Source: Apibacter raozihei | Lineage (GTDB): Bacteria > Bacteroidota > Bacteroidia > Flavobacteriales > Weeksellaceae | Length of the DNA stretch: 64,000 bases | Direction: 5' to 3' | Assembly (NCBI RefSeq): GCF_004014855.1 | Contig: NZ_CP034930.1 | Span: 1,178,001-1,242,000, forward strand | Part shown: piece after piece, positions 42,345 through 52,700 of the stretch | Numbering within the stretch: the first letter of the stretch is position 1 | How the letters are laid out: each line of letters starts with the position of its first letter | Made by a program: the position numbers and the translations under genes | Notes under the pieces: generated by a model | Seen by the model: the letters and a program-made list of their open reading frames with translations, nothing else | Databases searched by the model: none | What the model was told of the DNA's origin: nothing

Positions 42345-43323
42345 TTAATGAAGAGTGTATAAGGTGAAAATTGTATAAAATAGTAGAATGAAAATTAAAA
42401 GGAATAGATTAATAACAAAAATAAAAATTCCTTTGATTCGTGAAATAAATTTTTTCTCATTATAAATTCTGCTATGAGATCTGAAAAAATATAAAAAAGA
42501 ATATAAGAAACAAAATATAGAGAATATAGCCAACAATGCTTCTAGGAAAATATTTTCTTCAAAAGCAGAATTAATCCAAACTGCGAGCACGATTATCAGG
42601 GCAGTTAATAAAATAAATGAAAAATAATGTAAAGTAAAGATACCATGGTCAAAATAATACCATTTTTTCTTTCCATGAAAAAGCCACAATGAAAAAGCAA
42701 AAAAATGCATATATATAGCCTTTGGCAGATTATGAATGAAGGAATAGATGAGTTTTTCTTTTATTTCATGAGTACTCATATGACTATAAATATCTTTCTT
42801 TTCTAGTGTTTTTTTAAAAGTCCAGTATTGAAATTTAGATAATTGACGGTCTTTGGGAAGATGGTACTAAATTGAATCCAGCTCATGGGTGGATTTTATA
42901 TCCTTCAAATTATACATACTTACTCCGGATTTCAGAAAATCTAAATTTTCTTTATTTCTTGTTTCGGAGCCTTCATTCGTTGTTATTTCGATACTATTTT
43001 TGTAGTGAAATCCGGAAGAATAGCAGTAACAAAAAAGGTTAGGAAACTTATGAAGATATATAATTTTACAGGAGCTACCTGACTTTTTCTTTTTCCAGAT
43101 AAATAGTCGTTAGTTAATTTACCCGGATAGAATAATAAATATTTTATTGTTTGCCAGAATTTACTGTCATAGTGAACCAAATCTTCTGCAAAATGTTTGA
43201 AGAGGTAGAAAAGGATTGATGGGTTTCGATGTTTTCCTGACCGCAATTAGGACAGAATCTGTGTGCAACAAAGTGGGAACAGTTTCGACAGACTTTTCCT
43301 TCTCTTAATTTAAAATGATCTAT
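42345..43323 (-). pseudogene. Decayed DUF3667 membrane-protein gene
   Basis: Pieces of one DUF3667 protein lie in order on the minus strand in different frames. An N-terminal zinc ribbon (VCRNCSHFVAHRFCPNCGQE) reads from about 43323, where the expected start codon is ATA. A T run at 43212-43209 appears one base short and shifts the frame; the next block (ILFYLFKHFAEDLVHYD, YPGKLTNDYLSGKRKSQVAPVKLYIFISFL) ends at a stop near 42983 after a second shift. The frame then resumes (NLKDIKSTHELDSI), hits TAG at 42869-42867 and continues in the same frame into a C-terminal part with FIHNLPKAIYMHFFAF, WYYFDHGIFTLHYFSF and several membrane segments. At least two frameshifts and one stop show it is broken. 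Confidence 0.85.
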
Positions 43324-43482
43324 AAGCAGTAAATTAATTTTGAGAGGTCAAAATTATGAGAAAATATGGATAAGGATTCGGTTATTTTATTTTATTAAAT
43401 CTTACTCAAAGAGCATGTTAATAACTAATAAGTATATGTATATCTTTTGATAATAGAAGTAATTTAAACTTTTTTATAAACA

Positions 43483-43515
43483 AAATAAAGTTCTGTGATT
43501 CACAGAACTTTATTT
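43483..43515 (-). terminator. Strong terminator of carB
   Basis: Fifteen-bp arms, AAATAAAGTTCTGTG and its exact complement, around the loop ATT lie 20 bases past the carB stop. Confidence 0.9.
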
Positions 43516-43535
43516 AATTTATTTTGCTCGGTATC

Positions 43536-46500
43536 TTAGAAAGACTTAATATCAAATCCTATGGACTCTAAAACCTGTACAACTGCAGCCGTAGTGTCTA
43601 AGGAAGTAAAGCAGGCAACACTATTTTCCACAGCATTTCTTCTAATAAGGAATCCGTCTTCTTGCGCTGTTCCGTCATTAGATAGAGTGTTAATAACAAA
43701 TTGAGCTTTACCTTGCTGCATGATTTTAACAATATTGTTTTCCTCGCTTTCCAGCTTATTAATTTCAACAACTGGAATGTGATTATCACGAAGATATTTT
43801 GCAGTTCCCTGAGTAGCCATAATTGTATATCCGATATCGTAGAATCTCTTAGCCAATGGCAATGCTTCTGCTTTGTCTTTATCCGCTACAGTAAATATAG
43901 CATTTCCTAATATTGGAATGTTAATATGACTTGCACGCAGTGCTTTATATAAAGCTCTTTCATACGTGGTGTCTTTACCGATTACTTCACCTGTAGATTT
44001 CATTTCAGGACCTAAGGTGATATCTACTGAACGTAACTTAGCAAAAGAAAAAACGGGAGCTTTAATATAAATATTTTTAGGTTCCGGATAACAATCTATA
44101 GCCAGCCCTTGTTCTTTAAGACTTTGTCCCAGTACGGCTTTTGTTGCGACTTTGGCAAGAGGGACTCCGGTAACTTTACTCATAAACGGAACGGTTCGGC
44201 TTGAACGTGGATTAACTTCCAGTACATAAATTTTTCCTTTCATTAAAACAAACTGAATATTCATAAGACCGATAATTTTAAACCCTTTGGCCAGCGCCTG
44301 AGTTTGTCGGATAATTTCTTCCTTTTCATCATCAGAAAGAGTTTGGGTAGGATATACTGCTATAGAATCACCGGAGTGAACCCCAGCTTTTTCAATATGC
44401 TCCATAATTCCAGGAATAAACACATCTGTTCCATCGCATATGGCATCCACCTCAATTTCTTTTCCTACCAGATATTTGTCAATAAGTATAGGTTGTTTTT
44501 CATGAACGTTTATAGCTTCTTTCATGTATCTTTCCAATTCGGAATCTTCATAAACGATTTGCATGGCTCTTCCGCCTAATACATACGATGGACGAATTAC
44601 GACCGGATAACCTATGGAGTTAGCAACTTTTAAGGCTTCATCAAGGTTGAAGACAGTATCACCTTTAGGTCGGGCAATATTTAACTCATTAAGCTGTAGC
44701 TCAAATTTCTTACGATCCTCAGCTCTATCTATATCTTCAATACTCGTCCCTAAAATTTTAACCCCGGCATCGACTGCTGCCTGAGCAAGATTTATGGCTG
44801 TTTGACCACCAAACTGTACAAATATTCCATCGGGCTTCTCTAGGTCAATTATGGTAGTTATCGATTCTCTGGTTAAAGGTTCAAAGTAAAGTTTATCAGA
44901 AATACTAAAATCAGTAGACACAGTTTCAGGATTGCTATTGATAATTATGGCTTCATATCCGGCATCTTTCAGCGCTAAAACACTGTGAACCGTTGCATAA
45001 TCAAACTCAACTCCCTGTCCTATTCGTATAGGTCCTGAACCAAGCACAATAACCTTTTTCTTATCGGTTCTCTTAGATTCATTTTCAGTACCATAGGTGC
45101 TGTAAAAATAAGGGGTTTCAGAAATAAATTCTGCTGCACAAGTATCTACCATCTTGAAAACAGGAATTATATTGTTCTGTTTCCTTAATTTATATATTTC
45201 TTTTTCAGTGGTTTCCCATAAACGGGCAATTTCCCAATCTGAAAATCCGTATTTTTTAGCTTCGGCTGCAACTTCTATATTTTGTGGATGAGCTAGTAGT
45301 TTTTTCTCTAAATCAATAATATGTTGAAGTTTAGCTAAGAAGAAAACATCAATTTTAGTTATTTCATGAATTTGTTGAATTTTAATTCCATTTCTTAAAG
45401 CTTCTGCAATAAGAAATAAACGTTCATCATCCGCTTTTTTTAACCTCTCTTCAAAGGTAGCTGAATCATAAGGTTCCATATCTTTCTTATGAAGATGTAA
45501 AGTTCCTATTTCAAGAGATTGAACAGCTTTTAATAGTGATTCTTCTATAGAAGTACCAATTGCCATTACTTCACCTGTAGCTTTCATTTGCGTACCTAAA
45601 TGACGGTTAGCGCTTTGGAATTTATCAAAAGGCCATCGGGGTATTTTGGCTACCACATAATCCAGGGCTGGTTCAAAGCAGGCATAGGTTGTATTGGTTA
45701 CCGGATTTTTCATTTCGTCCAGAGTAAGACCTACAGCTATTTTTGCAGCTAGTTTGGCAATAGGATATCCGGTTGCTTTAGAGGCTAATGCAGAAGAACG
45801 ACTTACTCTTGGGTTAACTTCAATGACAATATAATCCCGGCTATTTGGGTCTAGTGCAAATTGCACATTACATCCACCTTCAATTTCTAATGCTCGAATA
45901 ATTTTTAAGGCAGAATTTCTTAATAATTGATATTCCTGGTCTGCTAGAGTCTGGCTGGGAGCAAAAACAATGGAATCACCGGTATGTATTCCTACCGGAT
46001 CAAAATTTTCCATGTTACAAACCACAATAGCATTGTCATTGGCATCTCTCATGACTTCATATTCAACCTCCTTGTAACCAGCTATACTTTTTTCTATTAA
46101 ACATTGTGTAACCGGACTATATTTTAAACCTGATTCGGTAATTTCCCTGAGCTCAGCCTCATTGTCCGCAATACCTCCACCAGTACCACCAAGTGTGAAT
46201 GCGGGTCTTACGATAATAGGATATCCTATTTCGTTAGCAAAGTCTATAGATGATTGTATGTCATTTACGATAACACTCTCAGCAATGGGTTCGTTGATTC
46301 GTTCCATCAGCTTTTTAAATAAATCTCTATCTTCAGCTTGTTCAATTGAGGATAACTTGGTGCCGATTATTTCTACATCATATTGGTTTAAAGTTCCTGA
46401 TTTAGCTAACTCAACGGCTAAGTTCAATCCTGTTTGACCTCCTAAAGAAGGAAGAAGAGCATCCGGGCGTTCCAGTGCGATTATTTGTTGAAGAAAGTCT

Positions 46501-46712
46501 AATGTAAGAGGTTCCATATAAACAGTATCTGCAATCTCCTTATCAGTCATTATGGTTGCAGGGTTTGAGTTTACGAGGATTACTTTATATCCTTCTTCTT
46601 TTAAAGCTAAGCAGGCCTGGGTCCCTGCATAATCAAATTCGGCAGCCTGTCCGATGATTATCGGTCCTGAACCGATGACTAATATTTTGTTTATATCTGT
46701 GCGTTTTGGCAT
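43536..46712 (-). CDS. carB: Carbamoyl-phosphate synthase large subunit
   Basis: A 1,058-residue enzyme making carbamoyl phosphate for pyrimidines and arginine. It has the two homologous ATP-grasp halves: the first begins [25 protein letters not shown] and contains [14 protein letters not shown] and [18 protein letters not shown]; the second begins [20 protein letters not shown] and contains [14 protein letters not shown] and [15 protein letters not shown]. The C-terminal MGS-like allosteric domain (about 930-1058) has [17 protein letters not shown]. It is the last gene of the pyrB-carA-carB operon, 44 bases after carA. Confidence 0.98.
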   Translation of the reverse strand: MPKRTDINKILVIGSGPIIIGQAAEFDYAGTQACLALKEEGYKVILVNSNPATIMTDKEIADTVYMEPLTLDFLQQIIALERPDALLPSLGGQTGLNLAVELAKSGTLNQYDVEIIGTKLSSIEQAEDRDLFKKLMERINEPIAESVIVNDIQSSIDFANEIGYPIIVRPAFTLGGTGGGIADNEAELREITESGLKYSPVTQCLIEKSIAGYKEVEYEVMRDANDNAIVVCNMENFDPVGIHTGDSIVFAPSQTLADQEYQLLRNSALKIIRALEIEGGCNVQFALDPNSRDYIVIEVNPRVSRSSALASKATGYPIAKLAAKIAVGLTLDEMKNPVTNTTYACFEPALDYVVAKIPRWPFDKFQSANRHLGTQMKATGEVMAIGTSIEESLLKAVQSLEIGTLHLHKKDMEPYDSATFEERLKKADDERLFLIAEALRNGIKIQQIHEITKIDVFFLAKLQHIIDLEKKLLAHPQNIEVAAEAKKYGFSDWEIARLWETTEKEIYKLRKQNNIIPVFKMVDTCAAEFISETPYFYSTYGTENESKRTDKKKVIVLGSGPIRIGQGVEFDYATVHSVLALKDAGYEAIIINSNPETVSTDFSISDKLYFEPLTRESITTIIDLEKPDGIFVQFGGQTAINLAQAAVDAGVKILGTSIEDIDRAEDRKKFELQLNELNIARPKGDTVFNLDEALKVANSIGYPVVIRPSYVLGGRAMQIVYEDSELERYMKEAINVHEKQPILIDKYLVGKEIEVDAICDGTDVFIPGIMEHIEKAGVHSGDSIAVYPTQTLSDDEKEEIIRQTQALAKGFKIIGLMNIQFVLMKGKIYVLEVNPRSSRTVPFMSKVTGVPLAKVATKAVLGQSLKEQGLAIDCYPEPKNIYIKAPVFSFAKLRSVDITLGPEMKSTGEVIGKDTTYERALYKALRASHINIPILGNAIFTVADKDKAEALPLAKRFYDIGYTIMATQGTAKYLRDNHIPVVEINKLESEENNIVKIMQQGKAQFVINTLSNDGTAQEDGFLIRRNAVENSVACFTSLDTTAAVVQVLESIGFDIKSF

Positions 46713-46756
46713 TTTATTTTAATTAATTGGATGTGGATAATAAAGGATGTTTTACA

Positions 46757-47830
46757 TTAATTATTTTTAAACTCATTAATCATATTCATAAATTGATTAA
46801 AAAGATATTCATTATCATTAGGTCCTGGACTGGATTCCGGGTGGTATTGCACGGTAAAGGCAAAATGTTCTTTATGTCTTAACCCTTCAATCGTCCCATC
46901 ATTCAATGCCCTATGAGTAATTTCAAGTGGCGTATTACTAATAGAGTCTTCGTCAACTACATACCCATGATTCTGGGATGTAATGTGAACTCTGTTGGTA
47001 GCAATTTCTTTTACAGGATGATTGGCTCCTCTATGTCCGAAAAGCATTTTATTTGTTTTTGCCCCATGTGCTATAGCATAAAGTTGGTGTCCTAAACAGA
47101 TTCCGAAAATAGGAACTTTTCCGCTTAGCTCCCTGATAACCTGAATAGATTCAGCTAATTCTTCAGGGTTCCCCGGGCCATTGGAAAGCATAATTCCATC
47201 CGGATTTAATTCCATAATGGATTTTGAATTTGTATTGAAAGGAACTACTACAACGTCACAATTTCGTAAGCACAATTCTTTTAAAATACTTTTTTTCATT
47301 CCGTAATCAATCAAAACGATTCGGTTTCCTTCAGCGGGTGCACTGTAAGCCCTTGGTGTTGATACCTCTGGTACGTGATGTTCAAGAATGCTGTTATGCA
47401 ATGATTTAACTACCTCCTGAGTATCTTCCGAAAGGTTGCAAAATTTACCTTTCATGCTACCTTTGGTGCGTATAGTTTTTACTAAAGCTCGTGTGTCGAT
47501 ACCACTCAAACCAGGAATATTTTGCTTTTTTAGAAAATCATTAATATTCATCTGACTTTGCCAGTGGGATTCGGTTTTAGCATATTCGTGTACTACAACC
47601 CCGCCTACGAAGGGATTTAATGATTCAAAATCGCTTGGATTAATGCCATAATTCCCAATCAAAGGATAAGTGAAAACTATAATTTGCTTATGAAATGAAG
47701 GGTCTGACATAGTTTCCTGGTATCCGGTCATACCTGTAGTAAAAACTACTTCTCCGATAGTAAATTGATCACTACCAAAACCCTCACCTATAAATTCCAT
47801 TCCGTTTTCTAATACTAATTTTCGTTTCAA
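46757..47830 (-). CDS. carA: Carbamoyl-phosphate synthase small (glutaminase) subunit
   Basis: A 357-residue class I amidotransferase that delivers ammonia to CarB. The N-terminal domain has LVLENGMEFIGEGFGSDQFTIGEVVFTTGMTGYQE; the glutaminase domain has LSNGPGNPEEL, the nucleophile in IFGICLGHQL, and FAVQYHPESSPGPNDNEYLF. Slightly shorter than E. coli CarA (382). It is 56 bases downstream of pyrB. Confidence 0.97.
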   Translation of the reverse strand: MKRKLVLENGMEFIGEGFGSDQFTIGEVVFTTGMTGYQETMSDPSFHKQIIVFTYPLIGNYGINPSDFESLNPFVGGVVVHEYAKTESHWQSQMNINDFLKKQNIPGLSGIDTRALVKTIRTKGSMKGKFCNLSEDTQEVVKSLHNSILEHHVPEVSTPRAYSAPAEGNRIVLIDYGMKKSILKELCLRNCDVVVVPFNTNSKSIMELNPDGIMLSNGPGNPEELAESIQVIRELSGKVPIFGICLGHQLYAIAHGAKTNKMLFGHRGANHPVKEIATNRVHITSQNHGYVVDEDSISNTPLEITHRALNDGTIEGLRHKEHFAFTVQYHPESSPGPNDNEYLFNQFMNMINEFKNN

Positions 47831-47886
47831 GGTCTTACTTTTAATTATTTGTTACTAGATATTTTATTGTTATTATGTATTCTTTT

Positions 47887-48762
47887 TTAAGAGTTAAAGA
47901 CATAGTTAAGCACTGCAATCCGAGCATAAACCCCATTAGTCATCTGTGTGAATATCCTTGATTGGGGTGATTCTATTAAATCCTCGTCTATTTCAACATT
48001 ACGATTAATAGGGGCAGGGTGCATAATTATGGCTCCGGATTTCATTTTAGAAGCTCTTTCTTTAGTTAAACCATATTGAGATAAGAAGTTCTTTTCGTCA
48101 TAATGCTGTGTATGTCTTTCATTTTGATTTCTTAATAGCATTACGACATCAGATTCGGATATGACTTCATCCAATGAAGTATAAGTTCCCATATTCATCG
48201 TAGTGTCTTGCCAGAATTTAGGGGTTGCAAAGCTGATATTGGCACCCAAACGTTTTAAAATTTTAGCGTCGGAATGTGCGACACGGCTGTGAACAATATC
48301 CCCTACGATAACAACATTGAGATCTTTAAATGAACCAAATTCTTCTTGGATTGTAACTAAATCTAACAATGATTGGGTAGGGTGGTCTCCACAACCATCA
48401 CCGGCATTAATTATAGGCACATCTATTTGTGATATTAAATTTTCGTAAAACCGATCTTGGCTATGTCTGATTACAAAACATTCTACCCCGATTGAGCTAA
48501 GTGTCTTAACTGTGTCATACAGAGTTTCTCCTTTTTTTACACTTGAACTTTCTGCATCGAAATAAATAATTTCAATTCCGGTTTTTTTCTCAGCCATTTC
48601 AAAGCTCAGTTTTGTTCGGGTGCTGTTCTCAAAAAACAAATTGGAAATATAATGATTCGATAAGTTGGGAAATGCGTTTCTTTTTTTAAAACTAACCGCA
48701 TCATTTACTAAATCTTTAATAATTTCCAAATCTAAATTTTCAAGAGAGATAAAGTGTTTCAT
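47887..48762 (-). CDS. pyrB: Aspartate carbamoyltransferase catalytic subunit
   Basis: A 291-residue enzyme joining carbamoyl phosphate and aspartate, the first committed pyrimidine step. Signatures are NLFFENSTRTKLSFEMAEKK (carbamoyl-phosphate loop), SSSVKKGETLYDT, VIRHSQ, NAGDGCGDHPTQSLLD, VGDIVHSRVAHSD and MHPAPINRNVEI. No pyrI regulatory subunit gene is adjacent, which fits a chain regulated at transcription. It is the first gene of the operon and is preceded by a long leader with a terminator hairpin. Confidence 0.97.
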   Translation of the reverse strand: MKHFISLENLDLEIIKDLVNDAVSFKKRNAFPNLSNHYISNLFFENSTRTKLSFEMAEKKTGIEIIYFDAESSSVKKGETLYDTVKTLSSIGVECFVIRHSQDRFYENLISQIDVPIINAGDGCGDHPTQSLLDLVTIQEEFGSFKDLNVVIVGDIVHSRVAHSDAKILKRLGANISFATPKFWQDTTMNMGTYTSLDEVISESDVVMLLRNQNERHTQHYDEKNFLSQYGLTKERASKMKSGAIIMHPAPINRNVEIDEDLIESPQSRIFTQMTNGVYARIAVLNYVFNS

Positions 48763-49050
48763 GAATATATGAAATTTAGTTTAGTTGTTTTTAATATATA
48801 TATCAGTATCTTGTTTTTGTAAAAGTCAAAAAAAAACATCTTAACTGATAAGATGTTTTTAAATGGAAAATCTTTACATAGATCTTCGTTATCTTTGAAA
48901 GGAGAACCTCCTCCGTGAATTAATAAGGATAAAGAAATGGGTTTGTTATAAGAAGAGAATACTTCTTTTTTTATTTTATTAAGTATTATTTTAGTCAAAA
49001 ATAAATTCAAAAGTTAAAAAATTAGTTATACTTTTTACAAAATTTTAAAA
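48763..49050 (-). promoter_or_regulatory. Predicted 5' leader RNA of pyrBcarAB
   Basis: From the promoter at 49056-49086 the leader would be about 287 bases. Besides the terminator hairpin it holds a GGAG-GAGGTT-CTCC hairpin (48914-48901) and a stem GAAGATC/GATTTTC (48887-48881 with 48872-48866, one G-U pair). These could be a ligand-sensing or antiterminator element. I recognise no known riboswitch or PyrR-binding loop. Confidence 0.55.
48826..48860 (-). terminator. Attenuator-like terminator in the pyrB leader
   Basis: On the minus strand, 12-bp arms AAAAACATCTTA (48860-48849) and TAAGATGTTTTT (48843-48832) with a 5-base loop run into a T tract (eight or more Ts). It stands 64 bases before the pyrB ATG and about 190 bases after the predicted transcription start, with no gene between, as expected of an attenuator. 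Confidence 0.75.
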
Positions 49051-49055
49051 TCTCA

Positions 49056-49086
49056 CAAAGTTAAATATAAATTTCATACAGAACAA
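49056..49086 (-). promoter_or_regulatory. Promoter of pyrB-carA-carB
   Basis: TTG (49086-49084), a 20-base spacer and TAACTTTG (49063-49056) give a full -33/-7 match on the minus strand. Confidence 0.65.
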
Positions 49087-49736
49087 TTTTTTTAAAATTA
49101 ATTTTGGAGTTCAATCATAGCTGTCCTGATAATTATTAAGATACTGTATTTAATGTTAAATATTATTTTATAAATTTATTTAATATTATATCAATTTATT
49201 GATTTAAAATTTTTTTTATATATTATTTATAATGTGTATGTGTTTAACTTTTGTTTATTTACTTGTTAAATATTATGTATTAATTGTAGTATATTTTTTT
49301 TTATATAATAATTTAATTGATTTAATTTTATTAGATTTGCATCGAATTAATATTTGTTAGTAATTTATAAATACTTATCTTAAGTCGTAGGGTGTAAGTT
49401 TGACATTTCTGTCTACAAACCATTGAGACTTTTTTTGAAATGAATATCTAAAAATATTCTATCCTTGAAATTTTGTCTGCTTCAACTTTCTTATGTTCAT
49501 AAAAAGTTACAACCGTAAAAGTTTAATTGTCTGTATTAAGTAAACTTTCCTATAATTATTTAGTAAAATAATTTTTTCGATTTAATTTTTTACAATAATA
49601 TTTTCCATAAGTTTAGGATATGATCATAAAGTAGTTTAAGCGTCTAGTTAATTGTAAATATCTGATTTAAAATAGTTTGTTGGTGAATTTTAATTTCAGG
49701 TATTTGAAAAAGAAACGTAATTTTAATATAACATAA
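49087..49736. other. Long AT-rich intergenic region upstream of the giant surface-protein gene
   Basis: About 650 bases, most of them above 80 percent A+T by eye, with no coding frame I trust. TAGATTTG at 49332-49339 fits the -7 consensus and would give a leader of about 390 bases. Within that leader, GTTTG/CAAAC and GTCT/AGAC pairings at about 49399-49430 end in seven Ts (49430-49436), resembling a weak terminator or structured leader. Confidence 0.5.
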
Positions 49737-52700
49737 ATGAAAAGATCTACTATTTATAAATTGCAAAACATTTTTGTATTTGCAATATTACTTTTCTTCT
49801 TTTCACCGCAGTTAAAGTCGCAAAGTCCGGGAGGGGTGTCTTTAACACAAGAGTTGTGGTTGAAAGCGGATCAAGTTCAAGCCTCAGGGACTCCAACCAA
49901 TGGGCAGTCAATCTCTTTATGGCATGATTGGTCCGGTAATAATCGCGATCATGTTCAAAATGGAACCAATACACTTCCCACTTTTGTAACATTCGGAGAT
50001 TTAATGAATTTTCAGCCAGCATTAAATTTTGATGGAAGTACTAATACAAAATTAGTAGGACCAGATTTCAGTGTTAAATCTACATTATCTTATTATATTT
50101 TTTATGTATCCAGACTAAAAGAAGGAACTACAGGAGTAGCAACACTTTATTCTTTAAATGCAGGGCGTAATAATTATACTGGATGGTCTGCTGGGAATCC
50201 ATATTTTACAACAGGTAATGCTACAGCAAATGTTAATACAAACAGCAATGGTAAAAATTATGGAATCAATGCAGTTATAAGACCTAACGGAACGCTTCTC
50301 TCTCAATATTCTTACTTTAATGGTGTTTCACAGTCATTTGCCGGAAGAGCTATGTTAACTACATCAGGACAAAGTGTTGTTGGAAATGCTAACTTAACTA
50401 CAGCAAATCCTTTTTATGGAGATATTCAGGAAATTATTGTTTTTTCTGCACCTCAGAATACATTAATGTCAGATACGGATTTACAAAAAGTATATTCTTA
50501 CTTATCTATTAAATATGGAATTCCATTAGAGGCAGCGGCTTCTCAGACTATGCCTAATTATTTGAATTCTAACGGAGATATTATATGGGATGGTTCTCAG
50601 GATACTACTTACCAAAACTATGTTTTCGGTATTGGTCGAGATGATGCTGGTAGCCTATATCAAAAACAATCAGTTAATTATGATAAACCGGTAGTTGCTG
50701 TATTTACAGGAGACGATTTAACAACATTAAATGCCAGCAGTACCGGAGTTTTAACCGATAATACATTTATGCTATTAGGTTCTAATGGTTTGGAAGGCCT
50801 GAAAAGATATGAATATGCCGCAGGGCAGGTTTTTGCAAACGGAAGCCTATCAGAGAAAGTCAATTTTAAGCATAATGCAGTTTTAAAAGCAAAAACATTT
50901 AATCAGACATCATTTACAGTTAATATGAAAACTTATCTGGATACTAAATATATTTTAGTTTGTCCTGATGAAAATTTTGATCCTTCCAATACAAGAATAT
51001 ATTCTGTTACGGATGATATTGCAAAATCGGTTTTAGTTAATAATGGTGATTACATTTCATTTGCCTTAGTAGGTGCTAAGCCTGGAGGTGTAGATTTGCT
51101 CACTGAGTTATGGTTAAAAGCAGATATTATACCAGGAACTACTACAGATAGTACTGCAGTAACTACTTGGCAGGATGTTTCTGTTTTCGGTAGAGACCAT
51201 ACTCAAAGTGGTACTATTTCAACCCCGCTTATCCGAAATAAAAGTAATTTGATGAATTATCATTCTCATTTACAATTTAACACATATTCAGCCTTAACAG
51301 CATCCAGCTATTTGGATAGTAGCAAGTCATATTACATGTTTTATGTATCTGAAGTAACTAATACTACAGCAGCTTCAATATTATATGCGTTTAATAGTTC
51401 GGCAAATGTTAATAATAATAACCAAGGTTGGTATATGGGAAGCCCTTCATTTACCGATGGAGGTTACGCGGCGGCTAATTTTAAAACACATACCAATCCT
51501 CAGGGTAAAACGTATGGTATCGTCGCTGTTGAAAGAACCAATAGTGCCGATGTCCAGCAAAGGCTAACATTTAACGGTATTACTCAATCTTTTTCAGGAA
51601 GTGTTTTAGCAGGGATAGGTACCGGAGAAAGTTTAATTGGGGCGCGTAGAGCAGGAAATTATCTACCGTTTTTAGGTAATTTACAGGAAATTATTGTTGT
51701 GTCAGGTGATGCGGGAGTTCAAATGACTGATTTACAACTCTTAAAAATTAATTCTTATTTTGCTGTTAAATATGGAATTACCTTAGATCCTTCAAGTCAG
51801 CCTAATTATATAAGTTCAGACGGAACTGTAATATGGAATGGGAGCTCAAATACAGGGTATCAAAATAATATTTTCGGAATTGGTAGAGATGATAATTCAA
51901 GCTTATACCAGAAGCAATCGTCAAGTTATGATAAAGATATGATGACAGTATTTGTCGGAAATGAAATTCAAAATTTGAATATTGATAATACTGGGACGAT
52001 AAATAATGAGGAATTTTTAATGTTTGGATCTAATTCTGCTGATGGAGAATCACTTAGCTCTTATGACTACAAGCAAAATACACAATTTGCCAATATGGTT
52101 TTACCTTCAGACATCAATTACAAAAATGATTTTGTTTTAAAAGCTCAGGTGACCGGGAGTACAGGTTTTCAGGTCAAAATACAACTAAACACAGCGGCAA
52201 AATATGTATTAGTATCTTCAGATGAAACATTTACTCCGGCAAATACTCGTATATATGAAGTCAATAATAAAATAGCAGAAGATGTTCAGATAAACAATGG
52301 CGATTATGTAGGACTTGCTTTGTATTCATTTGCTCCGGGGGGAGTTATTAATGGGTTGAGGTTATGGCTTAGAGCTGATGATTCAAATAGTCTGGAGAAC
52401 GATGGAAATAATAATATATTAACATGGAAAGATCAGACTTCAAATGAAAATGACTATAATTTAGAGGCAGTAACTTATGGGGCAAAAATAGCTCCGGTTT
52501 ACACACCCAATGATATAAGAATGAACTTTTTTCCAAGTTTATTTTTCGATAGATATGCCTATTTGGCAACTAAAACAGGGCCAATGAGAGAAAATGCTCC
52601 TGATAATTCTACTTCCTTCATAGTTTACAATAGTACCAGTTATGTGGATAATGCCAGAACCTATACTCACGGATTTGGATCTACCCGCCCGGATGCTGCT

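Noticed and set aside
42345-42779. 144-codon frame as an independent membrane protein
   Set aside because: It is the C-terminal part of a DUF3667 protein whose earlier parts lie just upstream in other frames, and its frame continues upstream of the ATG to an internal stop.
42983-43246. 87-codon frame as an independent small gene
   Set aside because: It begins with TTG in the middle of the zinc-ribbon coding region and is the middle part of the same broken DUF3667 gene.
48759-49010. 83-codon minus-strand frame covering the pyrB leader
   Set aside because: It starts with TTG, runs straight through the terminator hairpin and T tract, and its composition is that of AT-rich non-coding DNA. A short leader peptide cannot be excluded but is not supported.
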